DNA from: Chlorobiaceae bacterium
GTDB lineage: Bacteria > Bacteroidota > Chlorobiia > Chlorobiales > Chlorobiaceae
Reading direction: 5' to 3'
DNA length: 13,835 nucleotides
NCBI GenBank assembly: GCA_013336025.1
Contig: JAAXUM010000011.1
Span: forward strand, 1 to 13,835
Positions 1 through 7,518 of the stretch are shown here, piece after piece. The position numbers were made by a program, and so were the translations under genes. Under the pieces are notes generated by a model, which was not told the DNA's origin, did not search any database, and was given only the letters and a program-made list of their open reading frames with translations. The stretch's first letter is position 1. Each line of letters opens with the position of its first letter.

Positions 1-2123
1 TTTTTGTCCCGGTTCTGTTCAGCCGTCTCAGGCTTCCCGGTCTCATCAGCCTTATAATTGCCGGAGCTGTAGTCGGCCCGCATGGACTGAACCTCATGCT
101 TCGTGACAGCAGCATCATCCTTTTCGGAACGGTCGGTCTGCTCTATATCATGTTTCTTGCCGGTCTTGAGATTGATGTGGCCGATTTTAAAAAAAACAGC
201 AGCAAAAGCATTCTGTTCGGTGTTTACACCTTTCTGATTTCCATTATTCTCGGTATCGTGGTTGCCCTGTATGTGCTTGATTTTTCTCTCCTCTCATCCA
301 TTCTCATCGGAAGTATCTTTGCTTCTCATACACTGATTGTCTATCCCCTTGTCAGCAAACTCGGCATAGCCAAAAACAAGGCGGTCAATATAGCTGTTGG
401 TGGAACACTGATCACTGATACGCTGGCGCTTCTTGTGCTGGCTGTTGTCTCAGGAATGACGACCGGAGAGCTGACCAGTGAATTCTGGATCAGACTGCTT
501 CTTTCCGTAGCCGTTTTCAGCCTGATCGTGCTTCTTCTCTTTCCGATCATTGCCCGCTGGTTTTTCAAGCAGTTTGGCGACAGTGTTCTGCAGTATCTTT
601 TTGTGCTCGCCATGGTGTTTTTCAGTGGTTTTCTTGCTGAGGCGGCAGGAGTTGAGGCTATCATCGGAGCATTTCTTGCCGGTCTTGCCCTGAATCGCAT
701 GATCCCGCACACATCAGCACTCATGAACAGGATCAAGTTTGTCGGCAATGCGATATTTATCCCGTTTTTTTTGATCGGTGTAGGTATGCTCATTGATTTC
801 AGGGCCTTGTTCAAGGATTATGAAACCCTCAAGGTCGCTCTGGTTATTACCGTGGCGGCAACCATAGCCAAATATCTTTCAGCCTGGATAACCAGGAAGC
901 TCTTCGGTTTTTCCGTTGACCAGCGACGATTGATTTTCGGTCTCATCAGTGCCCATGCCGCCGTGGCTCTGGCAACTGTGCTTGTGGGTTACAAAACGAT
1001 AACAGGGTATACTCTTGCAGGTGACCCTGTACGTCTGCTTGACGAAACCGTTCTCAACGGCACTATTCTTTTTATCCTTGTAACCTGTACGCTTGCAAGC
1101 ATTGTCGGAGAGAAAGGTGCGCAGAATATCGCTCTTGCCGAAGCGGTTGACGATGTGGCCGAAGTGAGCGCAGAGGTACAGGAAGAAAGAGTGCTCATAC
1201 CTGTCAGCGAGAACTCCCCGGTTGATGAGCTGGTTAACCTCAGCATTACCCTTACGTCGCAAAAACACCCGAACGCGATTTATGCCCTGCATGTTGCCGA
1301 TAATGCCCTTGATGATGCTGTGGTTGAAAAAAATGCGCGAAAAATTCTTGAACTCGCTGCCGTAGCTGCATCATCAACCGACTACAATCTCACGCAGCTT
1401 CTTCGTTACGACAGCTCACTCCCGAACGGCATTTCGAGTGTCATCAGAGAACAGAAAATAACCGACCTTATTCTTGGTCTGCACCATAAAAGCGCACTGG
1501 CCGATAACTTTCTGGGCAGTTCATCCGAAACCATTCTCGGAAGGTGCAATGTTACGACATTTATCTACAGGCCTATGCAGCCGCTGGCTACGATAAAAAG
1601 GACACTGCTGGTGATACCGCTTGGAGCTGAAAACGAGATCGGCTTTTCGTTATGGCTGCAAAGGATAGTAACCATGATAAAAAACACCGGATCAAAACTC
1701 CTCATTTTTGCACAGAAGCAAACCCTTGCTTTTTTACGGGAACATTGCTCAACAACCATTCCAAGTGCCGAATACAGGCTTCTTGGTGACTGGGATGATA
1801 TTCATCTGCTGTCGAGAGAGATTAAAAGCGACGATAATCTGATTCTTGTGATGAGCAGAAAAAATCACCCCTCATACCACAGCAAAATGGCGAAGGTGCC
1901 CGACTATCTCAGCCGATATTTTCAGAAAAACAGCTTTATTCTGATATTTCCCGTCCAGAGCGGCATTCCTTATGATACCTGTGACGACATTCCGTTGCTG
2001 CCGGAGAAAAAAAGCTTGTTCAATTTCAGGGATCTCGGTACGCTTGTCGATAAAATACCTAAAGCCGGCAAGAGAGGTTTTTTTACCGGAAAGCGAAAGT
2101 CATCTTCTGATACAGCATCATGA
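1..2123 (+). CDS. CPA2-family Na+(K+)/H+ antiporter with C-terminal Usp-like domains (5' partial)
   Basis: Probable inner-membrane monovalent cation/proton antiporter of the CPA2 (KefB/NapA-like) type. The reading frame is open from base 3 with no start codon, so the N-terminus lies outside the window; the ATG at base 96 is internal, because the 31 residues before it read like the family (a PGLISLIIAGAVVGPHGL stretch). About 706 residues are visible. Visible residues 1 to about 365 are hydrophobic membrane segments, with LAGLEID near 52-58 and a TD pair at 138-139 where CPA2 proteins carry their ion-binding acidic residue. After about residue 395 the protein is soluble and resembles two degenerate UspA-like domains (about 396-523 and 531-653). 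The first keeps the spacing of the Usp nucleotide motif but has His for the second Gly. The tail is basic (KAGKRGFFTGKRKSS). The transported ion cannot be told from sequence. The stop is TGA at 2121-2123, followed by a long non-coding gap. Confidence 0.9.
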   Translation, partial: FVPVLFSRLRLPGLISLIIAGAVVGPHGLNLMLRDSSIILFGTVGLLYIMFLAGLEIDVADFKKNSSKSILFGVYTFLISIILGIVVALYVLDFSLLSSILIGSIFASHTLIVYPLVSKLGIAKNKAVNIAVGGTLITDTLALLVLAVVSGMTTGELTSEFWIRLLLSVAVFSLIVLLLFPIIARWFFKQFGDSVLQYLFVLAMVFFSGFLAEAAGVEAIIGAFLAGLALNRMIPHTSALMNRIKFVGNAIFIPFFLIGVGMLIDFRALFKDYETLKVALVITVAATIAKYLSAWITRKLFGFSVDQRRLIFGLISAHAAVALATVLVGYKTITGYTLAGDPVRLLDETVLNGTILFILVTCTLASIVGEKGAQNIALAEAVDDVAEVSAEVQEERVLIPVSENSPVDELVNLSITLTSQKHPNAIYALHVADNALDDAVVEKNARKILELAAVAASSTDYNLTQLLRYDSSLPNGISSVIREQKITDLILGLHHKSALADNFLGSSSETILGRCNVTTFIYRPMQPLATIKRTLLVIPLGAENEIGFSLWLQRIVTMIKNTGSKLLIFAQKQTLAFLREHCSTTIPSAEYRLLGDWDDIHLLSREIKSDDNLILVMSRKNHPSYHSKMAKVPDYLSRYFQKNSFILIFPVQSGIPYDTCDDIPLLPEKKSLFNFRDLGTLVDKIPKAGKRGFFTGKRKSSSDTAS

Positions 2124-2517
2124 CCTTTTGATATATCGAGGCGCATCATTTCTTTTCCTTTTTTCAGAGCAAAATCTGTCGAAGTATTGTTTCATGCCAT
2201 ATTTCGTTACGGTTGTCGGCACACAGATTCCAGTCAGCCATAAGCACGGTAATTTGACGGTTACTCCTTCTGAAAAAAGGTTTTCAGAACTCCCCTTCGA
2301 GGGGAATTCAGGAAGATATTGTTTATCTTTCATCTCTTTTTTTCGATTGTCTCCATAGATTTTCCTGTCATGGCAGAGGCAACTATTTAACCCGAGGCAG
2401 GGTTCCGTAGAGTGATGGTAGCGTTCGGTGTGAACTTGCCGGCATTGCCCGGAGAGATTTCTCCAGAGATTCGTATATGTGGCATCCGTAAACAACAATA
2501 ATGAAAGTTTGTGAACA
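2124..2517. other. non-coding gap between antiporter gene and def
   Basis: These 394 bases hold no convincing gene: the open frames that cross it on either strand have protein-unlike composition and run into flanking genes. I see several short inverted repeats: overlapping hairpins at 2268-2309 (separate entry), AACCC/GGGTT at 2389-2404 and GGAGA/TCTCC at 2451-2464. A T-rich stretch lies around 2321-2343. No clear -35/-10 pair could be assigned, but the promoter for def is expected here. The gap could be a structured leader for def-fmt or the 3' tail of the antiporter mRNA. Confidence 0.6.
2268..2309 (+). other. two overlapping RNA hairpins
   Basis: The first hairpin (2268-2289) has a perfect 9-bp stem, TTCTGAAAA/TTTTCAGAA, with an AAGG loop. 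The second (2287-2309) has a 10-bp stem with one C·A mismatch, GAACTCCCCT/AGGGGAATTC, with a TCG loop. They share GAA at 2287-2289, so they cannot both form fully. No uninterrupted U tract follows directly, so this is not a textbook rho-independent terminator, although T-rich sequence starts about 15 to 30 bases further on. It lies 144 bases past the antiporter stop. It may act as a 3' end or processing structure. Confidence 0.45.
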
Positions 2518-3084
2518 ATGATATTGCCGATCAACATCTATAGTGATGAGGTACTGAGGGCAACAGCAAGACCTTTGAAGGGGGTAGACAGTAACATCCG
2601 GTCGCTTGTTGCAAGCATGCTTGAGTCAATGCGCAATGCATCGGGAATAGGACTTGCCGCACCGCAGATCGGATGCTCGATACGGCTGCTGGTGATTGAT
2701 CTGTCCTGTATGGAGAAATATGCAGACGAGAAGCCGGTGGTTGTGATCAATCCGCACATCCTTGCCGTAAAAGGGTATAATGCGATGGAAGAGGGGTGCC
2801 TCAGTCTTCCTGGCATTCTTGGCGATGTTGTTCGTCCATCCTCGATCACCCTGAAATACCGCGATGAACATTTCGAGGAACGAACCGGTGATTTTTCGGG
2901 AATGATGGCGCGGGTACTCCAGCACGAGATAGACCATCTCGATGGCAAGCTGTTTATTGACAGGATGCAGAAACGTGACCGGAGAAAAATAGACAAAGAG
3001 CTTCAATCCCTTGCAAATGGCAATGTTGAGGCTGATTATCCGCTGGTACTCGCAGGTATTACCCAAAAGGTCTGCCATGCATGA
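2518..3084 (+). CDS. def: peptide deformylase
   Basis: Cytoplasmic metalloenzyme that removes the N-formyl group from the first methionine of new proteins as they leave the ribosome. All three family motifs are present: GIGLAAPQ at residues 43-50, EGCLS at 92-96 with the metal ligand Cys94, and HEIDH at 136-140 with ligands His136 and His140 and catalytic Glu137. The 188-residue length is normal for a bacterial deformylase. The ATG at 2518 gives the expected short N-terminus (MILPINIYSDEVLR); no strong ribosome binding site precedes it. fmt follows 58 bases downstream on the same strand. The def-fmt pairing is common in bacteria and places formylation and deformylation enzymes in one likely transcript. 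A short GCCGC/GCGGC inverted repeat (3095-3112) sits between them. Confidence 0.97.
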   Translation: MILPINIYSDEVLRATARPLKGVDSNIRSLVASMLESMRNASGIGLAAPQIGCSIRLLVIDLSCMEKYADEKPVVVINPHILAVKGYNAMEEGCLSLPGILGDVVRPSSITLKYRDEHFEERTGDFSGMMARVLQHEIDHLDGKLFIDRMQKRDRRKIDKELQSLANGNVEADYPLVLAGITQKVCHA

Positions 3085-3142
3085 AGCTTTTTTCGCCGCA
3101 TTGCGAAGCGGCATGTAATCCTGTTACAACATTCTGAATCTC

Positions 3143-4090
3143 ATGCGTATCGTTTTTATGGGAACACCGGAATTTGCGGTTCCCTCACTCCGAAGCATTG
3201 CTGCGGAACACGATTTTTTTGAACTGGTGCTGGTTGTAACAGGCAGTGATAAACCCCGCCGAAGCCGCAATGCGCCTTTGGAGCCTTCGCCTGTGAAGAT
3301 CGCTGCCCTTGAACTCGGGCTTCAGGTTTATGAAACCGATGATGTTTCCAGTCCGGATTTTCTCTCTGTTGTTGCCGACTCAGCTCCTGATGTGATTGTC
3401 GTTGCGGCTTTCAGGATTCTCCCTCCGGAGGTCTACGGTCTGGCAAAACTCGGAGCATTCAATCTCCATGCATCGCTTCTGCCCGCATATCGGGGTGCGG
3501 CACCAATCAACTGGGCGATTATCAAAGGCGAAAAAGAGAGTGGTGTCACCACCTTTTTTCTGCAAAAAACCGTTGATACCGGCAATGTTATCATGCAGGA
3601 AAAAATTCCCGTTTTGCCTGATGACAACGCCTCCACCCTTTCAGTCAAGCTTTCACATCTCGGTGCGGAGCTTGTTGTGAAAACATTGCGAAGCATTCAG
3701 ACCGGGACTGTTGAGGTTCAGGCGCAGGATGACGCGCTTTTATCACGAGCGCCGAAACTCACAAGGGAGAACACTCGTATCAACTGGAATCAGCCTGCTG
3801 AAGTTCTTTCGGATTTTATCCGCGGTCTGGCAATGAAACCTGCCGCATGGACAACCGTGCAGAAGAGAACCATGAAGATTTTCCGGGCGATTCCGGTTGC
3901 AGAAGAGATCAGTTCCCCGGAGGAACAGCCGGGGAGTATTCTTGTGGAAAACGGACGTTTTCTTGTGCGAGGCAGCGATGGCTGGCTTGAGGTGACGCAG
4001 TTGCAGCCTGAAGGCCGAAAACCCATGGAGGGCGCTGAATTCGCAAGAGGGTTCCGTCCTGAAAGCGGCACCGCCCTTTTGTTTGAGTAA
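3143..4090 (+). CDS. fmt: methionyl-tRNA formyltransferase
   Basis: Transfers a formyl group from 10-formyltetrahydrofolate to initiator Met-tRNA, making fMet-tRNA for translation initiation in the cytoplasm. The protein starts with the family signature [16 protein letters not shown]. It carries the folate-binding and catalytic segment [17 protein letters not shown] (about 106-122) with catalytic Asn107 and His109, and DTGNVI with Asp145. Residues from about 205 on form the C-terminal OB-like tRNA-binding domain. At 315 residues it matches the family length. The ATG at 3143 is placed by this N-terminus; there is no Shine-Dalgarno sequence ahead of it. It lies between def and lepA on the same strand, with 58- and 72-base gaps, and is probably co-transcribed with def. 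Confidence 0.97.
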   Translation: MRIVFMGTPEFAVPSLRSIAAEHDFFELVLVVTGSDKPRRSRNAPLEPSPVKIAALELGLQVYETDDVSSPDFLSVVADSAPDVIVVAAFRILPPEVYGLAKLGAFNLHASLLPAYRGAAPINWAIIKGEKESGVTTFFLQKTVDTGNVIMQEKIPVLPDDNASTLSVKLSHLGAELVVKTLRSIQTGTVEVQAQDDALLSRAPKLTRENTRINWNQPAEVLSDFIRGLAMKPAAWTTVQKRTMKIFRAIPVAEEISSPEEQPGSILVENGRFLVRGSDGWLEVTQLQPEGRKPMEGAEFARGFRPESGTALLFE

Positions 4091-4162
4091 TGATTGCCCT
4101 GCCATTGGTAATATTTTTTATATTCTTCACCTTGACTGCTCCACGAACTTAAAGTGCTGTTT

Positions 4163-5980
4163 ATGGCCTTGCCTCCTACAGAAGTGCACCACATAAGAAA
4201 CTTCTGCATTATTGCTCATATCGATCACGGTAAATCAACGCTTGCCGACAGGCTGCTTGAGATAACCAATACCCTTGACCGCAGTCAGATGAGTTCCGCG
4301 CAGGTTCTTGACGATATGGATCTTGAGCGTGAAAGGGGGATTACCATTAAAAGTCATGCTGTTCAGATGAAATATCGGGCTTCCGATGGCCTTGACTATA
4401 CCCTGAATCTCATCGACACTCCCGGTCACGTCGATTTCAGTTATGAGGTATCGCGCTCGCTTGCGGCATGCGAGGGGGCCTTGCTTGTTGTTGATGCAAC
4501 GCAGGGCGTTGAAGCGCAGACCATAGCCAACCTTTATCTTGCGCTCGATGCGGGTCTTGAAATTATCCCTGTTATCAACAAGATCGATCTCCCTTCATCC
4601 GATGTTGAAGGCGTTGCCCGTCAGATCATCGATCTCATCGGCATAGAACGTGATGAAATACTTCAGGTATCGGCAAAAGCCGGTATCGGTGTGTATGAGC
4701 TTATTGAAGCTATTATCAATCGGGTTCCTGCTCCCGCCGATAACAAGCATCTTCCCCTCAGGGCACTGATTTTCGATTCGGTTTTTGATATTTATCGTGG
4801 AACGGTTGCCTATCTGCGCATTGTTGACGGAGCGCTGAAAAAAGGTGATAAAGTGAGGTTTTTTGCCAACAACAAGGTCTTTCTTGCCGATGAAATCGGT
4901 ACGATGAGCCTCAAGCGGCAGCCTGCGGCATTACTCGAAGCAGGTGATGTCGGTTACCTGATCTGTTCCATCAAGGATGTCAAGGATGCAAAGGTCGGCG
5001 ATACGGTAACGCTTTCCGACAGTCCTGCACTTGAACCTCTGGCAGGCTACAAGGAGGTCAAGCCAATGGTTTTCAGCGGACTCTATCCGGTGAATTCGAA
5101 CGAGTTTGAGGATCTCCGGGAGTCCCTTGAAAAGCTGGCACTGAACGATGCATCACTTATCTATACCCCTGAAACCTCTGTTGCTCTTGGTTTCGGCTTC
5201 AGATGCGGGTTTCTCGGTCTGCTGCACATGGAGATCATTCAGGAGCGTCTTGAACGTGAATATGGTGTTAATATCATTACGACGGTACCGAACGTCGAGT
5301 ATCGGGTTATCCTGACCAATGGTGATGTCGTTATTGTCGATAACCCTTCAAAAATGCCCGATACATCACGGATCGGACATGTTGAAGAGCCATATGTCAG
5401 CATGCAGATCATCACGCTGTCTGACTATATCGGCAATATCATGAAACTCGGCATGGAACGGCGTGGTGAGTACAAAAATACCGATTATCTCGATTCCACC
5501 AGGGTAAACATGCATTTCGAGTTTCCGCTTGCCGAGATTGTTTTTGATTTTCACGATAAACTTAAATCCATCTCAAAAGGCTACGCTTCCATGGATTATG
5601 AGTATATCGATTACCGTCAGTCGGATCTGGTCAAGCTTGATGTTCTTCTGAACGCCGAGCCTGTTGATGCGCTTTCAATTATCGTGCATCGTTCGAAAGC
5701 TTATGAGTGGGGGCGCAAGCTTTGCACGAAACTCAAAGGGATCATACCGAAGCAGATGTACGAGGTTGCAATCCAGGCCGCTATCGGAAGCAGAGTTATT
5801 TCGCGCGAAACCATCTCGGCAATGCGAAAAAACGTGCTTGCAAAATGCTATGGAGGAGATATCAGCAGGAAGAGAAAGCTGCTTGAAAAGCAGAAAGAGG
5901 GGAAAAAACGCATGAAACAGGTCGGCAGGGTGGAGATTCCGCAGGAAGCCTTTCTGGCAATTCTTACCATTGACGAGTGA
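4163..5980 (+). CDS. lepA: elongation factor 4 (LepA) GTPase
   Basis: Ribosome-associated translational GTPase, reported to back-translocate stalled ribosomes or assist 30S biogenesis. The N-terminal GTPase motifs are complete: P-loop AHIDHGKST at residues 18-26, RGIT around 58-61, DTPGH at 85-89 and NKID at 139-142. The EF-G-like domains II, III and V follow, then the LepA-specific basic C-terminal domain, ending near [20 protein letters not shown]. With the ATG at 4163 the product is 605 residues, close to typical LepA, and begins [25 protein letters not shown] three codons upstream (4154) is a possible alternative start that would add only MLF; neither has a clear ribosome binding site. 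lepB follows after 116 bases, the same gene order as the E. coli lepA-lepB operon. Confidence 0.96.
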   Translation: MALPPTEVHHIRNFCIIAHIDHGKSTLADRLLEITNTLDRSQMSSAQVLDDMDLERERGITIKSHAVQMKYRASDGLDYTLNLIDTPGHVDFSYEVSRSLAACEGALLVVDATQGVEAQTIANLYLALDAGLEIIPVINKIDLPSSDVEGVARQIIDLIGIERDEILQVSAKAGIGVYELIEAIINRVPAPADNKHLPLRALIFDSVFDIYRGTVAYLRIVDGALKKGDKVRFFANNKVFLADEIGTMSLKRQPAALLEAGDVGYLICSIKDVKDAKVGDTVTLSDSPALEPLAGYKEVKPMVFSGLYPVNSNEFEDLRESLEKLALNDASLIYTPETSVALGFGFRCGFLGLLHMEIIQERLEREYGVNIITTVPNVEYRVILTNGDVVIVDNPSKMPDTSRIGHVEEPYVSMQIITLSDYIGNIMKLGMERRGEYKNTDYLDSTRVNMHFEFPLAEIVFDFHDKLKSISKGYASMDYEYIDYRQSDLVKLDVLLNAEPVDALSIIVHRSKAYEWGRKLCTKLKGIIPKQMYEVAIQAAIGSRVISRETISAMRKNVLAKCYGGDISRKRKLLEKQKEGKKRMKQVGRVEIPQEAFLAILTIDE

Positions 5981-6096
5981 TAACAGATATCGGAAAGCCA
6001 AAAGGTTACCCGTAAAAAAATGTGAGGCAAGCGCAGGTTGAAGAAAAAAAAAGCGTCAGAATAAACAACAGGTAAATCATAAAATCATCGTATACC

Positions 6097-6927
6097 GTGA
6101 ACAATCAGCAGGGCAAGTCCCCTAAAAAAAACTCAAGAGAATGGTTTGATGCTCTGATCATTGCCGCTATATTTGCCACCTTCTTAAGGATTTTTGTTGT
6201 CGAATCCTACAGGATTCCCACCGGTTCAATGGAGAATACCCTGATGGCAGGAGATTTTCTTTTTGTCAACAAATATGTATACGGCGCAAAAATACCCTTT
6301 ACCGATTCGCGTCTGCCTGTTGTTCAGCCGATTCAGAGAGGAGATATTATCGTTTTCAAGTTTCCCAAAGACCGTTCATTGAACTACATCAAGCGTTGCG
6401 TGGCGCTTCCCGGCGATCTGCTTGAAATCAGGGATCGCAAGCTTTATGTGAACGGCAAGGAGTCCGCGCTGCCTGAGCATGCCCAGTTTCTTGGCGACCC
6501 CATGATGAAAGGACTTGGTGATTTCCAGATATTCCCCCGTTTTTCAACCTTCAACAAGGACTATTACGGTCCATTACAGATTCCCCGAAAAGGAGATGTT
6601 GTGGAGCTTACGCCTGAAACGTATTCGCTATACAGTTCCCTGATTGCCGATGAAGGCCATGAGGTGTCATTGACGGGAAGCCTTGTTTTTGTTGACGGCA
6701 CTCCGGCGTCAACCTATACCGTCGAAAAAAACTACTATTTTGCGATGGGAGACAACCGCGATAACAGTCTTGACAGCCGCTTCTGGGGTTTTCTGCCTGA
6801 AACGGATATTGTCGGAGAGGCAATGATGGTCTACTGGTCATGGGATCCGGATCTGCCGCTTTTGTTTGATCCGATCAGCAAGCTCGGTTCAATTGCATGG
6901 AACCGTATTGGACTCATGGTTCATTGA
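6097..6927 (+). CDS. lepB: signal peptidase I
   Basis: Membrane-bound serine protease that cleaves signal peptides from exported proteins on the periplasmic face. One hydrophobic segment (about 17-36) follows a basic N-terminus, after which come the conserved boxes: the nucleophile Ser44 in PTGSMENTLMAGD, general base Lys99 in YIKRCVALPGD, and GDNRDNS at 218-224 followed by SRFWGFLP. Note SMENTL where many family members have SMxPTL. The 276-residue length includes about 100 residues between the Lys box and GDNRDNS, so the variable cap region is fairly large. The start is a GTG at 6097; an in-frame TAA at 6073 rules out a much longer protein, and no in-frame ATG lies between. The 116-base gap from lepA is A-rich and shows no terminator. 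Its last 7 bases overlap the end of the convergent minus-strand gene. Confidence 0.95.
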   Translation: MNNQQGKSPKKNSREWFDALIIAAIFATFLRIFVVESYRIPTGSMENTLMAGDFLFVNKYVYGAKIPFTDSRLPVVQPIQRGDIIVFKFPKDRSLNYIKRCVALPGDLLEIRDRKLYVNGKESALPEHAQFLGDPMMKGLGDFQIFPRFSTFNKDYYGPLQIPRKGDVVELTPETYSLYSSLIADEGHEVSLTGSLVFVDGTPASTYTVEKNYYFAMGDNRDNSLDSRFWGFLPETDIVGEAMMVYWSWDPDLPLLFDPISKLGSIAWNRIGLMVH

Positions 6928-7346
6928 TGCTGTTTTGCTGCGTCAAGAATACCGCTGCACAGCTTACGGGTTGAAGCGTTAACCATTCCGGGAGTGAAGA
7001 GCAGTTTTTCAAGACCCGGGCAGGTAACCCGGAGTTTTGGTATGGTAACAGGTTTACCTCCGGATCCATGCAGACCTGTTGGTGTTGCGGGTGACAGCTC
7101 AATTTCATGAAGAATAACAGAGTCCATGACAAATCCTGCGTTTATCGATCCGATGCTGATGTGGTAAGGGGTGTTCCCTGGAATAGAGAGGTTGTGCAGC
7201 AGATTTTTCTTGAAATCAAGATTCAGATAAATTGTTGTAGAAAGGTAGATCGCAAGATAAACGAAAAGAAAAAGGATGCCGGGAGAGAGCAGCAGTGCTT
7301 TCAGCCAGCTGGACAGGGTAAGTTTTTCAGAGGATCCAGATGTCAT
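6921..7346 (-). CDS. small membrane-anchored protein of unknown function, possibly AsmA-like
   Basis: Not recognised as a named family. The 141-residue product has a short polar N-terminus, one clear hydrophobic segment at about residues 17-40, then a soluble part predicted to face the periplasm. That part alternates in a beta-strand-like way (YHISIGSINAGFVMDSVILHEIEL, read here in two pieces: 61-75 and 76-84), then a Gly-rich turn (91-98) and TIPKLRV (101-107). This pattern is reminiscent of the first strands of AsmA/TamB-type envelope proteins, but the match is by eye only. Coding is supported by the coherent membrane anchor plus strand pattern and by its fit between flanking genes, with no large overlap. 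It is the only minus-strand gene between the antiporter and thiC. It converges on lepB (7-base overlap at 6921-6927) and diverges from trpE. It could also be a truncated remnant of a longer AsmA-like gene. Confidence 0.7.
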   Translation of the reverse strand: MTSGSSEKLTLSSWLKALLLSPGILFLFVYLAIYLSTTIYLNLDFKKNLLHNLSIPGNTPYHISIGSINAGFVMDSVILHEIELSPATPTGLHGSGGKPVTIPKLRVTCPGLEKLLFTPGMVNASTRKLCSGILDAAKQHQ

Positions 7347-7402
7347 GGCACAAGACCGGGACTGACGTTAACTGCAAACGCAGACCAATGTTCTCTTTTT
7401 CA

Positions 7403-7411
7403 TGTTATGAT
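7403..7411 (+). promoter_or_regulatory. candidate extended -10 promoter element for trpE
   Basis: TGTTATGAT matches an extended -10 (TGn plus TATGAT, five of six bases of TATAAT). It is 107 bases upstream of the trpE ATG. No good -35 hexamer is found 16-18 bases before it, which an extended -10 can tolerate. An AT-rich stretch follows. By-eye call only. Confidence 0.3.
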
Positions 7412-7462
7412 AGAAAATTTTTTTCTTAATTGAGCGAAATCAATTTCCAATACAGGGCGCCG

Positions 7463-7478
7463 TCCCGATATGTCGGGA
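7463..7478. promoter_or_regulatory. TCCCGA-TATG-TCGGGA palindrome upstream of trpE
   Basis: A perfect 6-bp inverted repeat with a 4-base centre lies 40 bases before the trpE start, inside the 172-base gap between divergent genes. It is downstream of the candidate -10 element, so it would be in the trpE leader. A run of A follows on the plus strand, so it is not a terminator for either gene. It could be an operator for a dimeric regulator, a leader hairpin, or a copy of a dispersed genomic repeat. Confidence 0.4.
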
Positions 7479-7518
7479 AAAAATGATCTCTTGAGGTGCT
7501 CTACAGCATTACCGTACT

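Noticed and set aside
96..98. ATG at 96 as the antiporter start
   Set aside because: The 31 codons before it are open and encode a membrane segment typical of the family, so the gene begins outside the window.
1972..2358. Plus-strand open frame overlapping the 3' end of the antiporter gene
   Set aside because: It is a frame-shifted reading of the antiporter end that runs on into the gap; composition is not protein-like.
2118..2537. Minus-strand open frame across the antiporter-def gap
   Set aside because: The predicted protein has no domain-like pattern, many Cys/His/Arg residues in random order, and overlaps the def start; it fits chance openness in a non-coding gap.
6914..7132. Second minus-strand frame in the lepB-trpE gap
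   Set aside because: It overlaps the 6921-7346 gene in another frame and lacks the membrane anchor and strand pattern that support that gene.
7107..7433. Plus-strand open frame opposite the 6921-7346 gene
   Set aside because: It is the antisense shadow of the minus-strand gene, with a Lys/Arg/Gln-rich, low-order sequence and no recognisable feature.
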